Both the position numbers and the translations under genes were made by a program. Below the pieces are notes generated by a model that was not told the origin of the DNA, did no database searches, and saw nothing but the letters and a program-made list of their open reading frames with translations. Shown piece by piece: positions 9,139-17,855 of a DNA stretch of 64,000 nucleotides. Numbering within the stretch: the first letter of the stretch is position 1; each line of letters begins with the position of its first letter. Origin of the DNA: Nocardioides panacis (GTDB lineage Bacteria > Actinomycetota > Actinomycetes > Propionibacteriales > Nocardioidaceae); assembly GCF_019039255.1 (NCBI RefSeq), contig NZ_CP077062.1, positions 496,001-560,000 of the forward strand, read 5' to 3'.

Positions 9139-9697
9139 CTAGCGAGGCCCGGGGGGACGACCCGCGAACGCCGCGAGCCGGTCGTAGACGGGGGCGTCGT
9201 CCGGCACCTGCACCGCCGGCCCGAACACCTCCCCGCGGTTCTCCGGGGTCAGCATCGCCGACATGAACGCCAGCCCTCGCTCGGCGACCTCCGGCAGCAG
9301 CCGGGCCGGCTGACCGGTGGCGCGGACCACGTCCCAGGTGTGCACGGCGATCTCCGCGGTCTGCCAGTCCACCTGCCCGGCGTCCGCCGCGTCCCCTGCC
9401 TGGTGCCAGTGGTGGATCAGGTCGTCGGCGTGGGACCGGAAGTCCGCCGCCCAGCCCGCGGTGACCGGCGGGGGGGACCGCCGACCAGTCGGGCTCCCCG
9501 CCCCGGGCCATCTGCAGGAACCGCACCGGGGCGCCGACGAGATGACCGATCAGCCGGGCCACGTCCCAGTCGGCGCAGGGTGTCGGGCGCGCCAGCTGGT
9601 CCGGGTGCACGGCGGCGAGCACGTCGCCGGCCTGGTCGAGCGCCCGGGACAGGACGACGACGGCCTCGACCGCGGCCGTCGGACGCCGGTGGGTCAC
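9139..9697 (-). CDS. TIGR03086-like/DinB-fold metal-binding protein (frameshifted)
   Basis: The N-terminal part (9477-9697) has the maleylpyruvate-isomerase-like four-helix pattern: LARPTPCADWDVARLIGHLV, in which the histidine is a likely metal ligand. The C-terminal part, in another frame, carries HADDLIHHWHQAGD and TAEIAVHTWDVVRATGQ, the other ligand-bearing helices. The break is at a run of seven G (9470-9476); removing one base gives a continuous 185-residue protein of normal family length. Relatives are mycothiol-dependent enzymes or uncharacterised DinB-superfamily proteins. Function here is unknown. Confidence 0.7.
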
Positions 9698-9789
9698 CTG
9701 CGGCGGCGCGCGACGCGCCGCGACGTGCGCCGTGCGACTCTGCGGGACGCGAACATGGGATCACCCCTTCTCGGACGGGTACGGCGCGC

Positions 9790-10320
9790 TCACGGGGCGG
9801 ACTGCTTCTGCAGGCCGACGGCCTCCTCCGCGCTGAGCAGGCCGATCCCCACGAGGTCCAACGGGCTGATGAACGCGTCGCTGATGCGGTAGCCGTTCGC
9901 CCGCACCAGGGCGTCACGCAGCGGCACCGCCCAGTGGTGCTCGAGGAGGACGAGCGCGGCCGCGGAGTCGTCCGGGATGTCCGCCAGGATGTCCCAGGCC
10001 TCCTCGTCGCTGAACACCTCGAGCCCCTCGGCGCCGGCCTCGGCCCCGGCTTCGGCGCCGGCCGCCATGCCTTCCTCGCCCTCGATGCCCAGCCCGATCA
10101 GCGCGCCGATCGTGCTGCCCACCTCGATCGCCTCCTCCCGCGAGAGGTTGCCCAGGTGCTCCACCTCGATCTCGCCGGCCGCGTCCTTGTAGACCGCGAG
10201 CGCGTCGATGACGCGCACGGTGTCACTCGCCCGGAGCCGCTCGAGCTCGGCGACGATCTCGCCGTGGAAGTTCGGCTGGCTGAATCCCAGGACGAGCAGC
10301 TGCACGGGTCCTACGGTCAT
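9790..10320 (-). CDS. DUF6325/DUF1269-type protein
   Basis: 176 residues. The N-terminal half (VQLLVLGFSQPNFHGEIVAELERL...VIDALAVYKD) is the DUF1269/DUF6325 pattern, followed by a glycine-rich, possibly membrane-associated SEEAIEVGSTIGALIGLGIEG segment and an AGAE tripeptide-like repeat near residues 105-117. The C-terminal half contains IPDDSAAALVLLEHHWA. The ATG at 10320 has GAGGAGG seven bases upstream. Family function is unknown; two shorter relatives occur at 39124 and 49857. A degenerate copy of the 17-bp repeat lies 98 bases upstream. Confidence 0.8.
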   Translation of the reverse strand: MTVGPVQLLVLGFSQPNFHGEIVAELERLRASDTVRVIDALAVYKDAAGEIEVEHLGNLSREEAIEVGSTIGALIGLGIEGEEGMAAGAEAGAEAGAEGLEVFSDEEAWDILADIPDDSAAALVLLEHHWAVPLRDALVRANGYRISDAFISPLDLVGIGLLSAEEAVGLQKQSAP

Positions 10321-10417
10321 GGTGCCTCCTCGGGTCGACGGGGCGGCGCGGCCCCGGAGCGGTGGAGCCGGTGGGTCGTCCCGCCGTCCACGATGTCGCG
10401 GGCCTACGGAGGCTGCC

Positions 10418-10434
10418 TCATCCGGCCCGAGTGA
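10418..10434. promoter_or_regulatory. Degenerate copy of the 17-bp repeat
   Basis: TCATCC-GGCCC-GAGTGA, left half perfect, right half with two mismatches. It is 98 bases upstream of the DUF6325-type start at 10320 on the minus strand. Confidence 0.35.
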
Positions 10435-10547
10435 GGTGGCGGGCCACGAGGGGCCGTCGCTGCCGGCCGCAGCTGGCAGGGCTACCCCGCGGCCCGCGGG
10501 CTTCCTTGGCGCCGGACCCCACGGTGGCGGAAGTCCCCTCACCAAAC

Positions 10548-10561
10548 GGGACGAAAGTCCC
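10548..10561. promoter_or_regulatory. DosR/DevR-like box GGGAC-GAAA-GTCCC
   Basis: Perfect 5-bp inverted repeat with a 4-bp spacer, matching the core of the mycobacterial DosR consensus (GGGAC-N4-GTCCC). It is flanked by a second inverted repeat, CTCACCA (10538-10544) and TGGTGAG (10562-10568), and by another half site AAGTCCC at 10531-10537. It lies about 70 bases upstream of the GAF-PP2C gene. Confidence 0.55.
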
Positions 10562-10609
10562 TGGTGAGCGGCCGGCCCTCCCGCGAGGGTGAGGTACAGG
10601 AGGCAGCGC

Positions 10610-10636
10610 ATGACCGACGCTTCGGACAGCGCGTGA
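10610..10636 (+). other. Possible eight-residue leader peptide coupled to the phosphatase gene
   Basis: An ATG at 10610 sits seven bases behind a good ribosome site (AGGAGG at 10598-10603) but its frame ends at TGA 10634-10636, overlapping the GTG start of the phosphatase by GTGA. Either this is a coupling leader, or the phosphatase start is disturbed by another sequence error. Confidence 0.3.
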
Positions 10637-11881
10637 TCGAGGCGCGCGAAGACGCTCTGCTCGGGCCGTCGGCCTCCGCCGAGGCTCCCGGCTTCCGCGC
10701 CACGACGATCAGCACCGGCGAGTTCAGCTGGCTGCTCACCGACCTGCTGCGGCTGGTGCGCGAGTTGCTGCGCTCGGACACCGCCACCGTCCTGCTGCTC
10801 GACGTGAGCGGGACCGTGCTCGAGACGGCGGCGTGCGTCGGGCCGGAGGACACGGTGCTGCACGCGTTCCGGGTCCCGGTCGGGCACGGGTTCGCGGGGA
10901 CGGTCGCCGAGCGCCGTCACCCGGCCACGATCACCGAGGTGACCCCGCAGTCCGTGGTGAACCCGCACCTCGTCGAGCGGGGGGATCCACTCCCTGCTCG
11001 GCGCACCGCTGGTGCACGACGGTCGCCTGCTCGGGGTGGTGCACGTCGGGAGCCTGCACCGCCGGGAGTTCACCGACGCCGAGGTGGTGACGCTGGTCAG
11101 GGCCGCGGAACCCATCGCGCACACCCTGGCCTCGAACTCGAGCATCGCCGAGAACGCGCTCGCGACCGCCCTGCAGAGGACGCTCATCCCCGAGACGCCG
11201 CCACGGGTGGCGGGGCTGGAGCTGGCCGGCCGGTACGTCCCGGCGGACGGCAAGCTGGGCGGCGACTGGTACGACGTCCTGGTGCTGCCCGACCAGCGGG
11301 TCGGGCTCGTCATCGGGGACGTCGCCGGGCACGGCCTGGAGGCCGCGGTCGTGATGGGGCGGCTGCGCAGTGCGTTGCGGGCCTACGCCCTCGAGCACGC
11401 CGACCCCGCCGTGGTGCTGGGCCTGCTCGACACCAAGCTGCACGCCTTCGAGGAGGCGGCCATGGCGACGGTGCTCTACGCCGTCACCGAGCCGCCGTTC
11501 ACCGAGGTGCGGATGTCGTCGGCGGGACACCTGGCCCCGCTGCTCGCCGCCCACGGCGACCGGGCGTTGGAGCTGGCCGTCGAGCCGGACCCGCCGCTCG
11601 GCGTCGACCCGTCCGTGGGGCGGCGCACCCACCGGGTCGTGTGGCCCTCCCGGTCGGCGCTCTGCCTGTTCACCGACGGACTGGTGGAGCGCCGCCCGCC
11701 CCCAGGAGGCGAGGGCGTCGACCAGCTGGACGGCGGGGTGCGACGGGTCCTGGACACCTTCGCCTACGAGCCCGCGGACGTGGCCTGCGCGCGCGTGCTC
11801 GACGCGGCGCTGTCCGACCTCTCGGTGGTGCAGGACGACATCGCCCTGCTCGTCGCCCGCCCGAGCCACGGAGCCCGCTGA
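10633..11881 (+). CDS. GAF domain PP2C (SpoIIE-type) protein phosphatase (frameshifted)
   Basis: An N-terminal GAF sensor (FSWLLTDLLRLVRELL, TATVLLLDVSG, VPVGHGFAGTVAE) is followed by a PPM/SpoIIE phosphatase domain with GGDWYDVLVL, GDVAGHGLEAAVVMGRLR, SSAGHLAPLL and LFTDGLVE, the metal-binding aspartates being present. The frame breaks at a run of six G (10979-10984); deleting one base joins VERG to IHSLLGAPL and gives 415 residues. The GTG at 10633 overlaps the stop of a nine-codon leader frame that begins with ATG at 10610 behind a strong GGAGG site, so translation may be coupled. Predicted role: dephosphorylating an anti-sigma antagonist in a partner-switch pathway. Confidence 0.8.
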
Positions 11882-11998
11882 GCGGCTCGGCCCGGGGACC
11901 AATGGCCCTGCCGTGGCCGTGCCCCGGAGCCTAGGTTCGCCTGCGTCAGGGGGATCCGGAGCCGCGGCTCGGGCCGGGCGCAGCGCGAAGGAGTCCAG

Positions 11999-13054
11999 AT
12001 GTCCATCGACGCACGGCGGGCCGGAGTCCCCGCCCAGGCACGAGAGCCGGCACGGCCCGCACCCCTCGACCCCGAGGTCCGGGTCGAGCTCTTCGAGACG
12101 ATGGTCCTGTGCCGGTCCTACGAGGAGGCCATCCTGGCGGCGTACCACGCCGACAAGGGTCCGGGCTTCGACATCGGCAAGGGGCTGGTCCCCGGCGAGA
12201 TGCACCTGTCGGCCGGGCAGGAGCCGGTGGCGGCCGGGGTGTGCGCGCACCTGACCGTCGACGACGCGGTCACCGCCACGCACCGCCCGCACCACCTCGC
12301 CGTCGCGCACGGCGTCGACCTGCGCCGGATGACCGCGGAGATCTTCGGTCGCGAGACCGGCCTGGGCCGGGGCCGCGGCGGCCACATGCACCTGTTCGAC
12401 CCGGCCACGCACTTCTCCTGCTCCGGCATCATCGCCGAGGGCTACCCGCCGGCGCTCGGCCAGGCCTTCGCCTTCCTGCGCTCCGGCACCGACCGGGTCG
12501 CGGTGGCGGTCACCGGCGAGGGCGCCGCCAACCAGGGCGCGTTCCACGAGTCGTTGAACCTGGCGGCGCTGTGGGCCCTGCCGGTCGTGTTCGTGGTCGA
12601 GGACAACGACTGGGGGATCTCGGTGCGCCGGTCGGCGTCGACCTCGGTCTCCTCCAACGCGGTGCGCGCCGCGGCGTACGGCATCCCGGGCGAGCGGATC
12701 GAGGACAACGACGTGGAGGCGGTGTACGCGGCAGCGGGCCGCGCTGTCGCGCACGCCCGTTCGGGTCGCGGACCGTCGCTGGTCGAGGTCCGGACGCTGC
12801 GGATGTGGGGACACTTCGAGGGGGACGCGCAGGGCTACCGCGACGACCTCGACGGCATCGAGCACCGTGACCCGATCACCCGCTACGAGCAGGTCCTCCT
12901 CGACGCGGACCTGCTCGACACAGAGACCGCCGCCGGGATCCGGGAGCGGGCCCGCGAGCGGGTCGCCGACGCCGTCGACTTCGCCCGGGAGAGCCCGCTC
13001 CCGGACCCGTCCACCGCCACCGACTACGTGTTCGCCGAGGAGGCGTCGTCATGA
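11999..13054 (+). CDS. Thiamine-diphosphate dehydrogenase E1 component, alpha subunit (AcoA/PdhA-like)
   Basis: 351 residues. The family signatures are GRGRGGHMHLFD (about residues 123-134), the thiamine-diphosphate binding motif GEGAANQGAFHESLNLAALW...VEDN and the phosphorylation-loop-like region near RSGRGPSLVEVRTLR. The E1 alpha-beta heterotetramer decarboxylates a 2-oxoacid or acetoin and transfers the acyl group to a lipoyl domain. ATG at 11999 follows GAAGGAG. The E1 beta ATG lies inside its last codons (ATGA overlap). Absence of branched-chain markers makes acetoin or pyruvate the better guess; the substrate is not certain. Confidence 0.9.
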   Translation: MSIDARRAGVPAQAREPARPAPLDPEVRVELFETMVLCRSYEEAILAAYHADKGPGFDIGKGLVPGEMHLSAGQEPVAAGVCAHLTVDDAVTATHRPHHLAVAHGVDLRRMTAEIFGRETGLGRGRGGHMHLFDPATHFSCSGIIAEGYPPALGQAFAFLRSGTDRVAVAVTGEGAANQGAFHESLNLAALWALPVVFVVEDNDWGISVRRSASTSVSSNAVRAAAYGIPGERIEDNDVEAVYAAAGRAVAHARSGRGPSLVEVRTLRMWGHFEGDAQGYRDDLDGIEHRDPITRYEQVLLDADLLDTETAAGIRERARERVADAVDFARESPLPDPSTATDYVFAEEASS

Positions 13055-14085
13055 GCATCACCGAGACCCGGCCCGGGACCTCGCGCCGGCTGACCACCTC
13101 CAAGGCGATGGTGGCGGCGCTGACCGAGGAGATGGAGCGCGACCCCTCCGTGTTCTACCTCGGCGAGGACGTCGGCGCCTACGGCGGGATCTTCGGGTCC
13201 ACCACCGGCCTGCTCGAGCGCTTCGGCCCGGAGCGGGTCATCGACACCCCGATCTCCGAGACCGCGTTCATCGGCCTCGGCATCGGCGCCGCGGTGGAGG
13301 GCATGCGTCCCGTCGTCGAGCTGATGTTCGCCGACTTCCTGGGCGTCTGCCTGGACCAGATCTACAACCACATGGCGAAGATCCACTTCGAGTCCGGCGG
13401 CCACGTCCGGGTGCCGATGGTGCTGGCCACCGCGGCCGGCGGCGGCTACTCCGACGGGGCCCAGCACTCGCAGTGCCTGTGGGGCACGTTCGCGCACCTG
13501 CCCGGGATGAAGGTGGTGGTGCCGAGCAACCCCGCGGACGCCAAGGGCCTGATGACCGCGGCGATCCGTGACGACAACCCGGTCGTCTACGTGTTCCACA
13601 AGGGCGTCATGGGCCTGCCGTGGATGGCGAAGAACCCCCGCAGCACCGACGAGGTCCCCGACGGCGAGCACGTCGTCCCGATCGGCAAGGCGCGGATCGC
13701 GCGTGCCGGGACCGACGTTACGGTGGTCACCCTGTCGCTGTCCGTGCACCACGCGCTCGACGTGGCCGACACGTTGGCGACGGACGGGATCGACGTCGAG
13801 GTGCTCGACCTGCGCAGCCTGGTCCCGCTGGACCGTGAGGCCATCCTCGGGTCGGTCTCGCGGACCGGGCGGCTGGTCGTCGTCGACGAGGACTACCAGT
13901 CCTTCGGTGTCTCCGGCGAGGTCGTCGCGACGGTCACCGACCAGGACCCCGGCCTGCTGCGCGCCCCGGCCCGCCGGGTGGCGACGCCCGACGTGCCGAT
14001 CCCGTACGCCCACGGCCTGGAGTACGCCGTGCTGCCCCGCCACGACCGGATCGAGCGCGCGGTCCGGGACGTCCTGCAGTGGTGA
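13051..14085 (+). CDS. Thiamine-diphosphate dehydrogenase E1 component, beta subunit (AcoB/PdhB-like)
   Basis: 344 residues with the transketolase-type pyrimidine-binding domain (SKAMVAALTEEMERDPSVF, GEDVGAYGGIF, ETAFIGLGIGAAVEGMRPV, DQIYNHMAKIHF) and a C-terminal transketolase C domain (VEVLDLRSLVPLDREAI...VVVDED). It completes the heterotetrameric E1 with the upstream gene. Its stop overlaps the GTG of the lipoyl protein, so the three genes form one tightly coupled operon. Confidence 0.9.
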   Translation: MSITETRPGTSRRLTTSKAMVAALTEEMERDPSVFYLGEDVGAYGGIFGSTTGLLERFGPERVIDTPISETAFIGLGIGAAVEGMRPVVELMFADFLGVCLDQIYNHMAKIHFESGGHVRVPMVLATAAGGGYSDGAQHSQCLWGTFAHLPGMKVVVPSNPADAKGLMTAAIRDDNPVVYVFHKGVMGLPWMAKNPRSTDEVPDGEHVVPIGKARIARAGTDVTVVTLSLSVHHALDVADTLATDGIDVEVLDLRSLVPLDREAILGSVSRTGRLVVVDEDYQSFGVSGEVVATVTDQDPGLLRAPARRVATPDVPIPYAHGLEYAVLPRHDRIERAVRDVLQW

Positions 14086-14315
14086 CCGAGGTGCTGTTCC
14101 CCCCGCTGTCCAAGGAGGAACCGGACGGCCAGGGGGTGCTGGCCACCTGGTTCGTCCGCGACGGCGAGCGGGTCGAGGAGGACCAGCTGCTCGCCGAGGT
14201 GCAGGTCGACAAGGTCGCCGCCGACGTGCCGGCCCCGGTCGCCGGCGTGGTGCACCTGCTGGTCGAGGAGGAGCAGGCGGTGCGCCAGGGGACGGCCATC
14301 GCGCGGATCGGCTGA
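14079..14315 (+). CDS. Stand-alone lipoyl (biotinyl/lipoyl attachment) domain protein
   Basis: 78 residues consisting of just one lipoyl domain: VLFPPLSKE...GVLATWFVRDGERVEEDQLLAEVQVDKVAADVPAPVAGVV. The lysine of QVDKVAA is the expected lipoylation site at the tip of the hairpin. There is no E1/E3-binding domain or acyltransferase domain; the frame ends cleanly at TGA 14313-14315 and other frames downstream show no E2 sequence. GTG at 14079 or 14082 are both possible starts. It should serve as the acyl acceptor for the adjacent E1, but an acyltransferase E2 and E3 must come from elsewhere. Confidence 0.85.
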   Translation: MVTEVLFPPLSKEEPDGQGVLATWFVRDGERVEEDQLLAEVQVDKVAADVPAPVAGVVHLLVEEEQAVRQGTAIARIG

Positions 14316-14359
14316 CGAGGCGCCGTACGACGGGGGCGGGCGCGTCCGGCGCCGCCGCA

Positions 14360-14376
14360 TCATCGTCCAGGGATGA
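14360..14376. promoter_or_regulatory. Copy of the 17-bp TCAYCC-N5-GGRTGA repeat
   Basis: TCATCG-TCCAG-GGATGA, one mismatch in the left half, 73 bases upstream of the sulfatase GTG. Confidence 0.5.
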
Positions 14377-14449
14377 GTCATTCGTCCGGGCCAGCGGCTT
14401 GACTGCCCCTCGTCAGCCAACCAGCCCACCAGCGTGACGAGGGGTCGAC

Positions 14450-16808
14450 GTGAGCCAGCCGTTCAGCGGGAAGATCGAGATCGACATCCGGGACTCCGAG
14501 CCGGACTGGGCGCCGTTCGAGCCGCCCCGGGCTCCGGCGGGCGCGCCGAACGTGGTCTACATCGTGCTCGACGACGTGGGCTACTCGGCGATGTCCGGCT
14601 ACGGGGGACCGATCGAGACCCCGAACATCGACCGTGTCGCCGCCGACGGCCTGCGCTACACCCAGTGGCACACCACGGCGCTCTGCTCGCCCACCCGCTC
14701 CTGCCTGCTCACCGGCCGTAACCACACCCGCAACTCGATGGCCTGCATCACCGAGGCCGCCATCGGCTTCCCCAACGCGAGCGGCACGATCCCGCCGGAG
14801 AACGGCATGCTGTCGGAGATCCTCGGCGAGCGCGGCTGGAACACCTACCTGGTCGGCAAGTGGCACCTGTGCCCCGACGACGAGATGAACGTCGCGTCGA
14901 CCCGGCGGAACTGGCCGAGCGGTCGGGGCTTCGAGCGTTGGTACGGATTCCTGGGCGCCGAGACGAACCAGTACTACCCCGACCTGGTGCACGACAACCA
15001 CCCGGTCGACCAGCCGTCGTCACCGGAGGAGGGCTACCACTTCTCCGTGGACATCACGGACAAGGCGATCGAGTTCATCAAGGACGCCAAGGTGATCGCG
15101 CCCGAGAAGCCGTTCTTCCTCTACTACGCCCCGGGCGCGGCGCACGCGCCCCACCAGGCGCCGAAGGAGTGGGCCGACCGCTACCGCGGCCGGTTCGACG
15201 CGGGCTACGAGGCGATGCGCGAGCAGACGCTCGCCCGCCAGAAGAAGCTGGGGATCGTCCCCGCCGACACGGAGCTGCCCCCGATCAACCCGATCGGCAC
15301 CGCGGAGACCCGGAGCGGCCCGGACGGCATCCCGTTCCCGGCCATGGACGAGACCCGGCCGTGGGACTCGCTGTCGCCCGAGGAGCGGCGGCTGTTCGCC
15401 CGGATGGCCGAGGTGTACGCCGGGTTCCTCGCGCACGCGGACCACCAGATCGGCCGGCTGCTCGACTACCTCGAGGAGACCGGCGAGCGGGAGAACACCC
15501 TGGTCGTCGTGGTGTCGGACAACGGCGCGAGCGGCGAGGGCGGCCCGCACGGCTCGGTCAACGAGATGAAGTTCGTCAACGGCCTCCCCGACGAGATCGA
15601 GGACAACCTCCGGATGCTCGACGAGCTCGGTGGCCCGAAGACCTACAACCACTACCCCAACGGCTGGGCGATGGCGTTCAACACGCCCTTCAAGATGTGG
15701 AAGCGCTACGAGTTCAACGGCGGCACCGCCGACCCGTGCATCATCTCGTGGCCGGCGGGGATGGCGGCCCGCGGCGAGCTGCGCGACCAGTACCACCACG
15801 CCGTGGACATCGTGCCGACGGTCCTCGACGTGCTCGGTGTGCAGCCGCCCGCCCGCATCAAGGGACACGTCCAGGTGCCGTTCGACGGGGTCAGCATGCG
15901 CGGCAGCTTCGACGACGCCACGGCGCCGAGCAAACCGCCGTACGCAGTTCTACTCGATGCTCGGCTCGCGCGGGATCTGGCACGACGGCTGGAAGGCGGT
16001 CACCACCCACCCGACCCTGAGCGGCTGGAGCCACTTCAACGACGACGAGTGGGAGCTGTACCACACCGAGGTGGACCGCGCGGAGGTCCACGACCTCGCG
16101 GCCGAGCACCCCGAGAAGGTCCGGGAGCTGGTGAACCTCTGGTTCGCGGAGGCCGGCTCCAACGGCGCGTTCCCGCTGGACGACCGGTCGGCGCTGGAGA
16201 TCGTGCTGACCCCGCGCCCGGTGCTGTCCCCCGCACGGAACCGCTACGTCTACTACCCGGACGCCGCCGAGGTGCCGGAGTCGCAGGCGGTGAACGTCCG
16301 CAACCGGTCGTTCGTGATCGCGGCGCGCGTGGACCTGCCGGGTCCCGGGGCGCAGGGCGTGCTGCTGGCGCACGGCTCCCGGTTCGGCGGCCACGCGCTC
16401 TACGTCAGGGACGGCCGGCTGCACTACGCGAACAACTTCGTCGGCCTCGAGGAGCAGCGGGTCGACGCCACCGAGGACCTGCCGACCGGCAGGGACCTGA
16501 TCCTGTCGGCGTCGTTCGTCAAGGACGGCGAGGACCCGCCGCACGTGTCGACCGGCCTCCTGTCGCTGTACCACGACGACCGGCTGGTCGGCGAGGCCCG
16601 GATCAGGACCCAGCCGGGCAAGTTCTCGCTGGCGGGGGAGGGTCTCACCGTGGGCCGCGACGGCGGTGAGGCGGTCTCCCCGGACTACCCGGGCACCCGG
16701 CCGTGGGCCTTCACCGGCGGGACGCTGCACCGGGTGGCGATCGACGTGAGCGGCGAGCCGTACGTCGACCTGGAGCGCGAGGCCCAGGCGATGCTGATGC
16801 GCGAGTAG
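14450..16808 (+). CDS. Arylsulfatase (frameshifted near 15942)
   Basis: Type I sulfatase of about 785 residues once repaired. Asp41-Asp42 in VLDDVGY are predicted calcium ligands and Cys79-Ser-Pro-Thr-Arg83 is the core sulfatase signature whose cysteine is converted to formylglycine. VSDNGASGEGG supplies the second metal-binding segment. The C-terminal third (after GSRGIWHDGWKAV) is the beta-sheet tail typical of long actinobacterial arylsulfatases. The frame shifts between about 15926 and 15944; one base must be removed, but unlike the other breaks there is no long homopolymer. No signal peptide is evident, so it is probably cytoplasmic. GTG at 14450 follows GAGGGG. No formylglycine-generating enzyme is nearby. 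Confidence 0.8.
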
Positions 16809-16822
16809 GGGCGGGACGCGGG

Positions 16823-17191
16823 TCAGAGCTGCCGGTCGGGTGGCGGGGAGGCGTTGCGGCGCCAGGGCGCGACCCCGTCGATCTCCACCTCGAGGGAGAA
16901 GCTCAGCACCGTCCGGATGACCACGATCAGGCCCAGCACGGTGACGCTCTCCAGGGTGGGCTCGACCGCCACCGTGCGGATCAGGTCGGCCGCGACGAGG
17001 ATCTCCAGCCCCATCAGCAGCACCCGCCCGAAGGAGGCCCGGCCGGCCTGGTAGCTCTTCCACCCCTGGTGGGACCGCCGCCACACCGAGACGGCTAGCC
17101 AGGTCGACCCGAAGATGCCCGACACCAGCACCAGGACCCCCAGGATCTCGAAGGCCTGCGCGACGTGGTCCATCGTCTCGGTGAAGGTCAT
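16823..17191 (-). CDS. DUF1622 membrane protein
   Basis: 122 residues with three probable membrane spans (about 12-35, 60-80 and 85-105) and the DUF1622 pattern with GRVLLMGLEILVAADLIRTV and a final hydrophilic tail. I chose the ATG at 17191 (MTFTETMDH), preceded by GGAGGGACAGGGCG within about 14 bases; the longer upstream frame is proline/glycine-rich and not family-like. Function of the family is unknown. The gene diverges from the DUF7144 gene at 17379, and a perfect copy of the 17-bp repeat lies between them. Confidence 0.85.
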   Translation of the reverse strand: MTFTETMDHVAQAFEILGVLVLVSGIFGSTWLAVSVWRRSHQGWKSYQAGRASFGRVLLMGLEILVAADLIRTVAVEPTLESVTVLGLIVVIRTVLSFSLEVEIDGVAPWRRNASPPPDRQL

Positions 17192-17294
17192 CGCCCTGTC
17201 CCTCCGGTCGGCGACGGTGCGTCCGGGGACGCCCGTGCCCACATGCTCGACCGGTCGGGGCGACCCAGCGCCCACCGCGCCGGATGATTCCCGC

Positions 17295-17311
17295 TCACCC
17301 GCCCGGGATGA
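17295..17311. promoter_or_regulatory. Perfect copy of the 17-bp TCAYCC-N5-GGRTGA repeat
   Basis: TCACCC-GCCCG-GGATGA. It lies 67 bases upstream of the DUF7144 ATG (17379) and 103 bases upstream of the DUF1622 start on the other strand, so it may control both. Confidence 0.6.
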
Positions 17312-17378
17312 CGTGGGGAGCGACCGGTCGTCCCAGCCTGGGAGGACCAGGACGGGCCGAGGAGAGAGAGGAACCGAG

Positions 17379-17837
17379 ATGACGCAGTCGACGCAGCCAG
17401 GGCGCTCGGCGAGCCAGAGCGCGGGCGGAGGAGGTCAGCACGTCGAACCCACCGAGATGACGGGTTGGGTGGGCTGGGTGGCCTTCGCCGGAACGATGAT
17501 GGTGCTGCTGGGCACCTTCCACGTCATCGAGGGGATCGTCGCGCTGTTCCGGGACCAGTACTTCCTGGTCGGGGACACCGGTCTGACGATCCACGTCAGC
17601 TACACGACGTGGGGGTGGGTGCACATCCTCGGAGGCCTGGTGGTGGCCGCCGCCGGCGTCGCGGTGTTCACCGGGAAGGTGTGGGCGCGCACGGTCGGCG
17701 TGGTCGTGGCGTTCCTCAGCGCGCTGGTGAACGTGGCCTTCCTCGCGTCGTACCCGGTGTGGTCGGCGCTGATGATCGTCATCGACGTGCTGGTGATCTG
17801 GGCACTGACCGTGCACGGCTCCGAGCTCAAGGAGTAG
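17379..17837 (+). CDS. DUF7144 family membrane protein
   Basis: 152 residues: a polar N-terminal 30 residues, then four predicted membrane helices with the family pattern GWVGWVAFAGTMMVLLGTFHVIEG, TTWGWVHILGG, ARTVGVVVAFLSALVNVAF and MIVIDVLVIWALTVHGSE. The ATG at 17379 follows a purine-rich GGAGAGAGAGGAA. Function is unknown. Two paralogs occur at 44339 and 56168, and all three have the 17-bp repeat in front of them. Confidence 0.85.
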   Translation: MTQSTQPGRSASQSAGGGGQHVEPTEMTGWVGWVAFAGTMMVLLGTFHVIEGIVALFRDQYFLVGDTGLTIHVSYTTWGWVHILGGLVVAAAGVAVFTGKVWARTVGVVVAFLSALVNVAFLASYPVWSALMIVIDVLVIWALTVHGSELKE

Positions 17838-17855
17838 CGCGCCCGGACGCGTGAG

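Noticed and set aside
10044-10080. Short tandem repeat inside the DUF6325-type gene
   Set aside because: It encodes an in-frame Ala-Gly-Ala-Glu repeat and needs no further explanation.
10321-11313. Upstream extension of the DUF6325-type frame at 9790
   Set aside because: It is antisense to the GAF-PP2C gene; the ATG at 10320 has an excellent GAGGAGG site.
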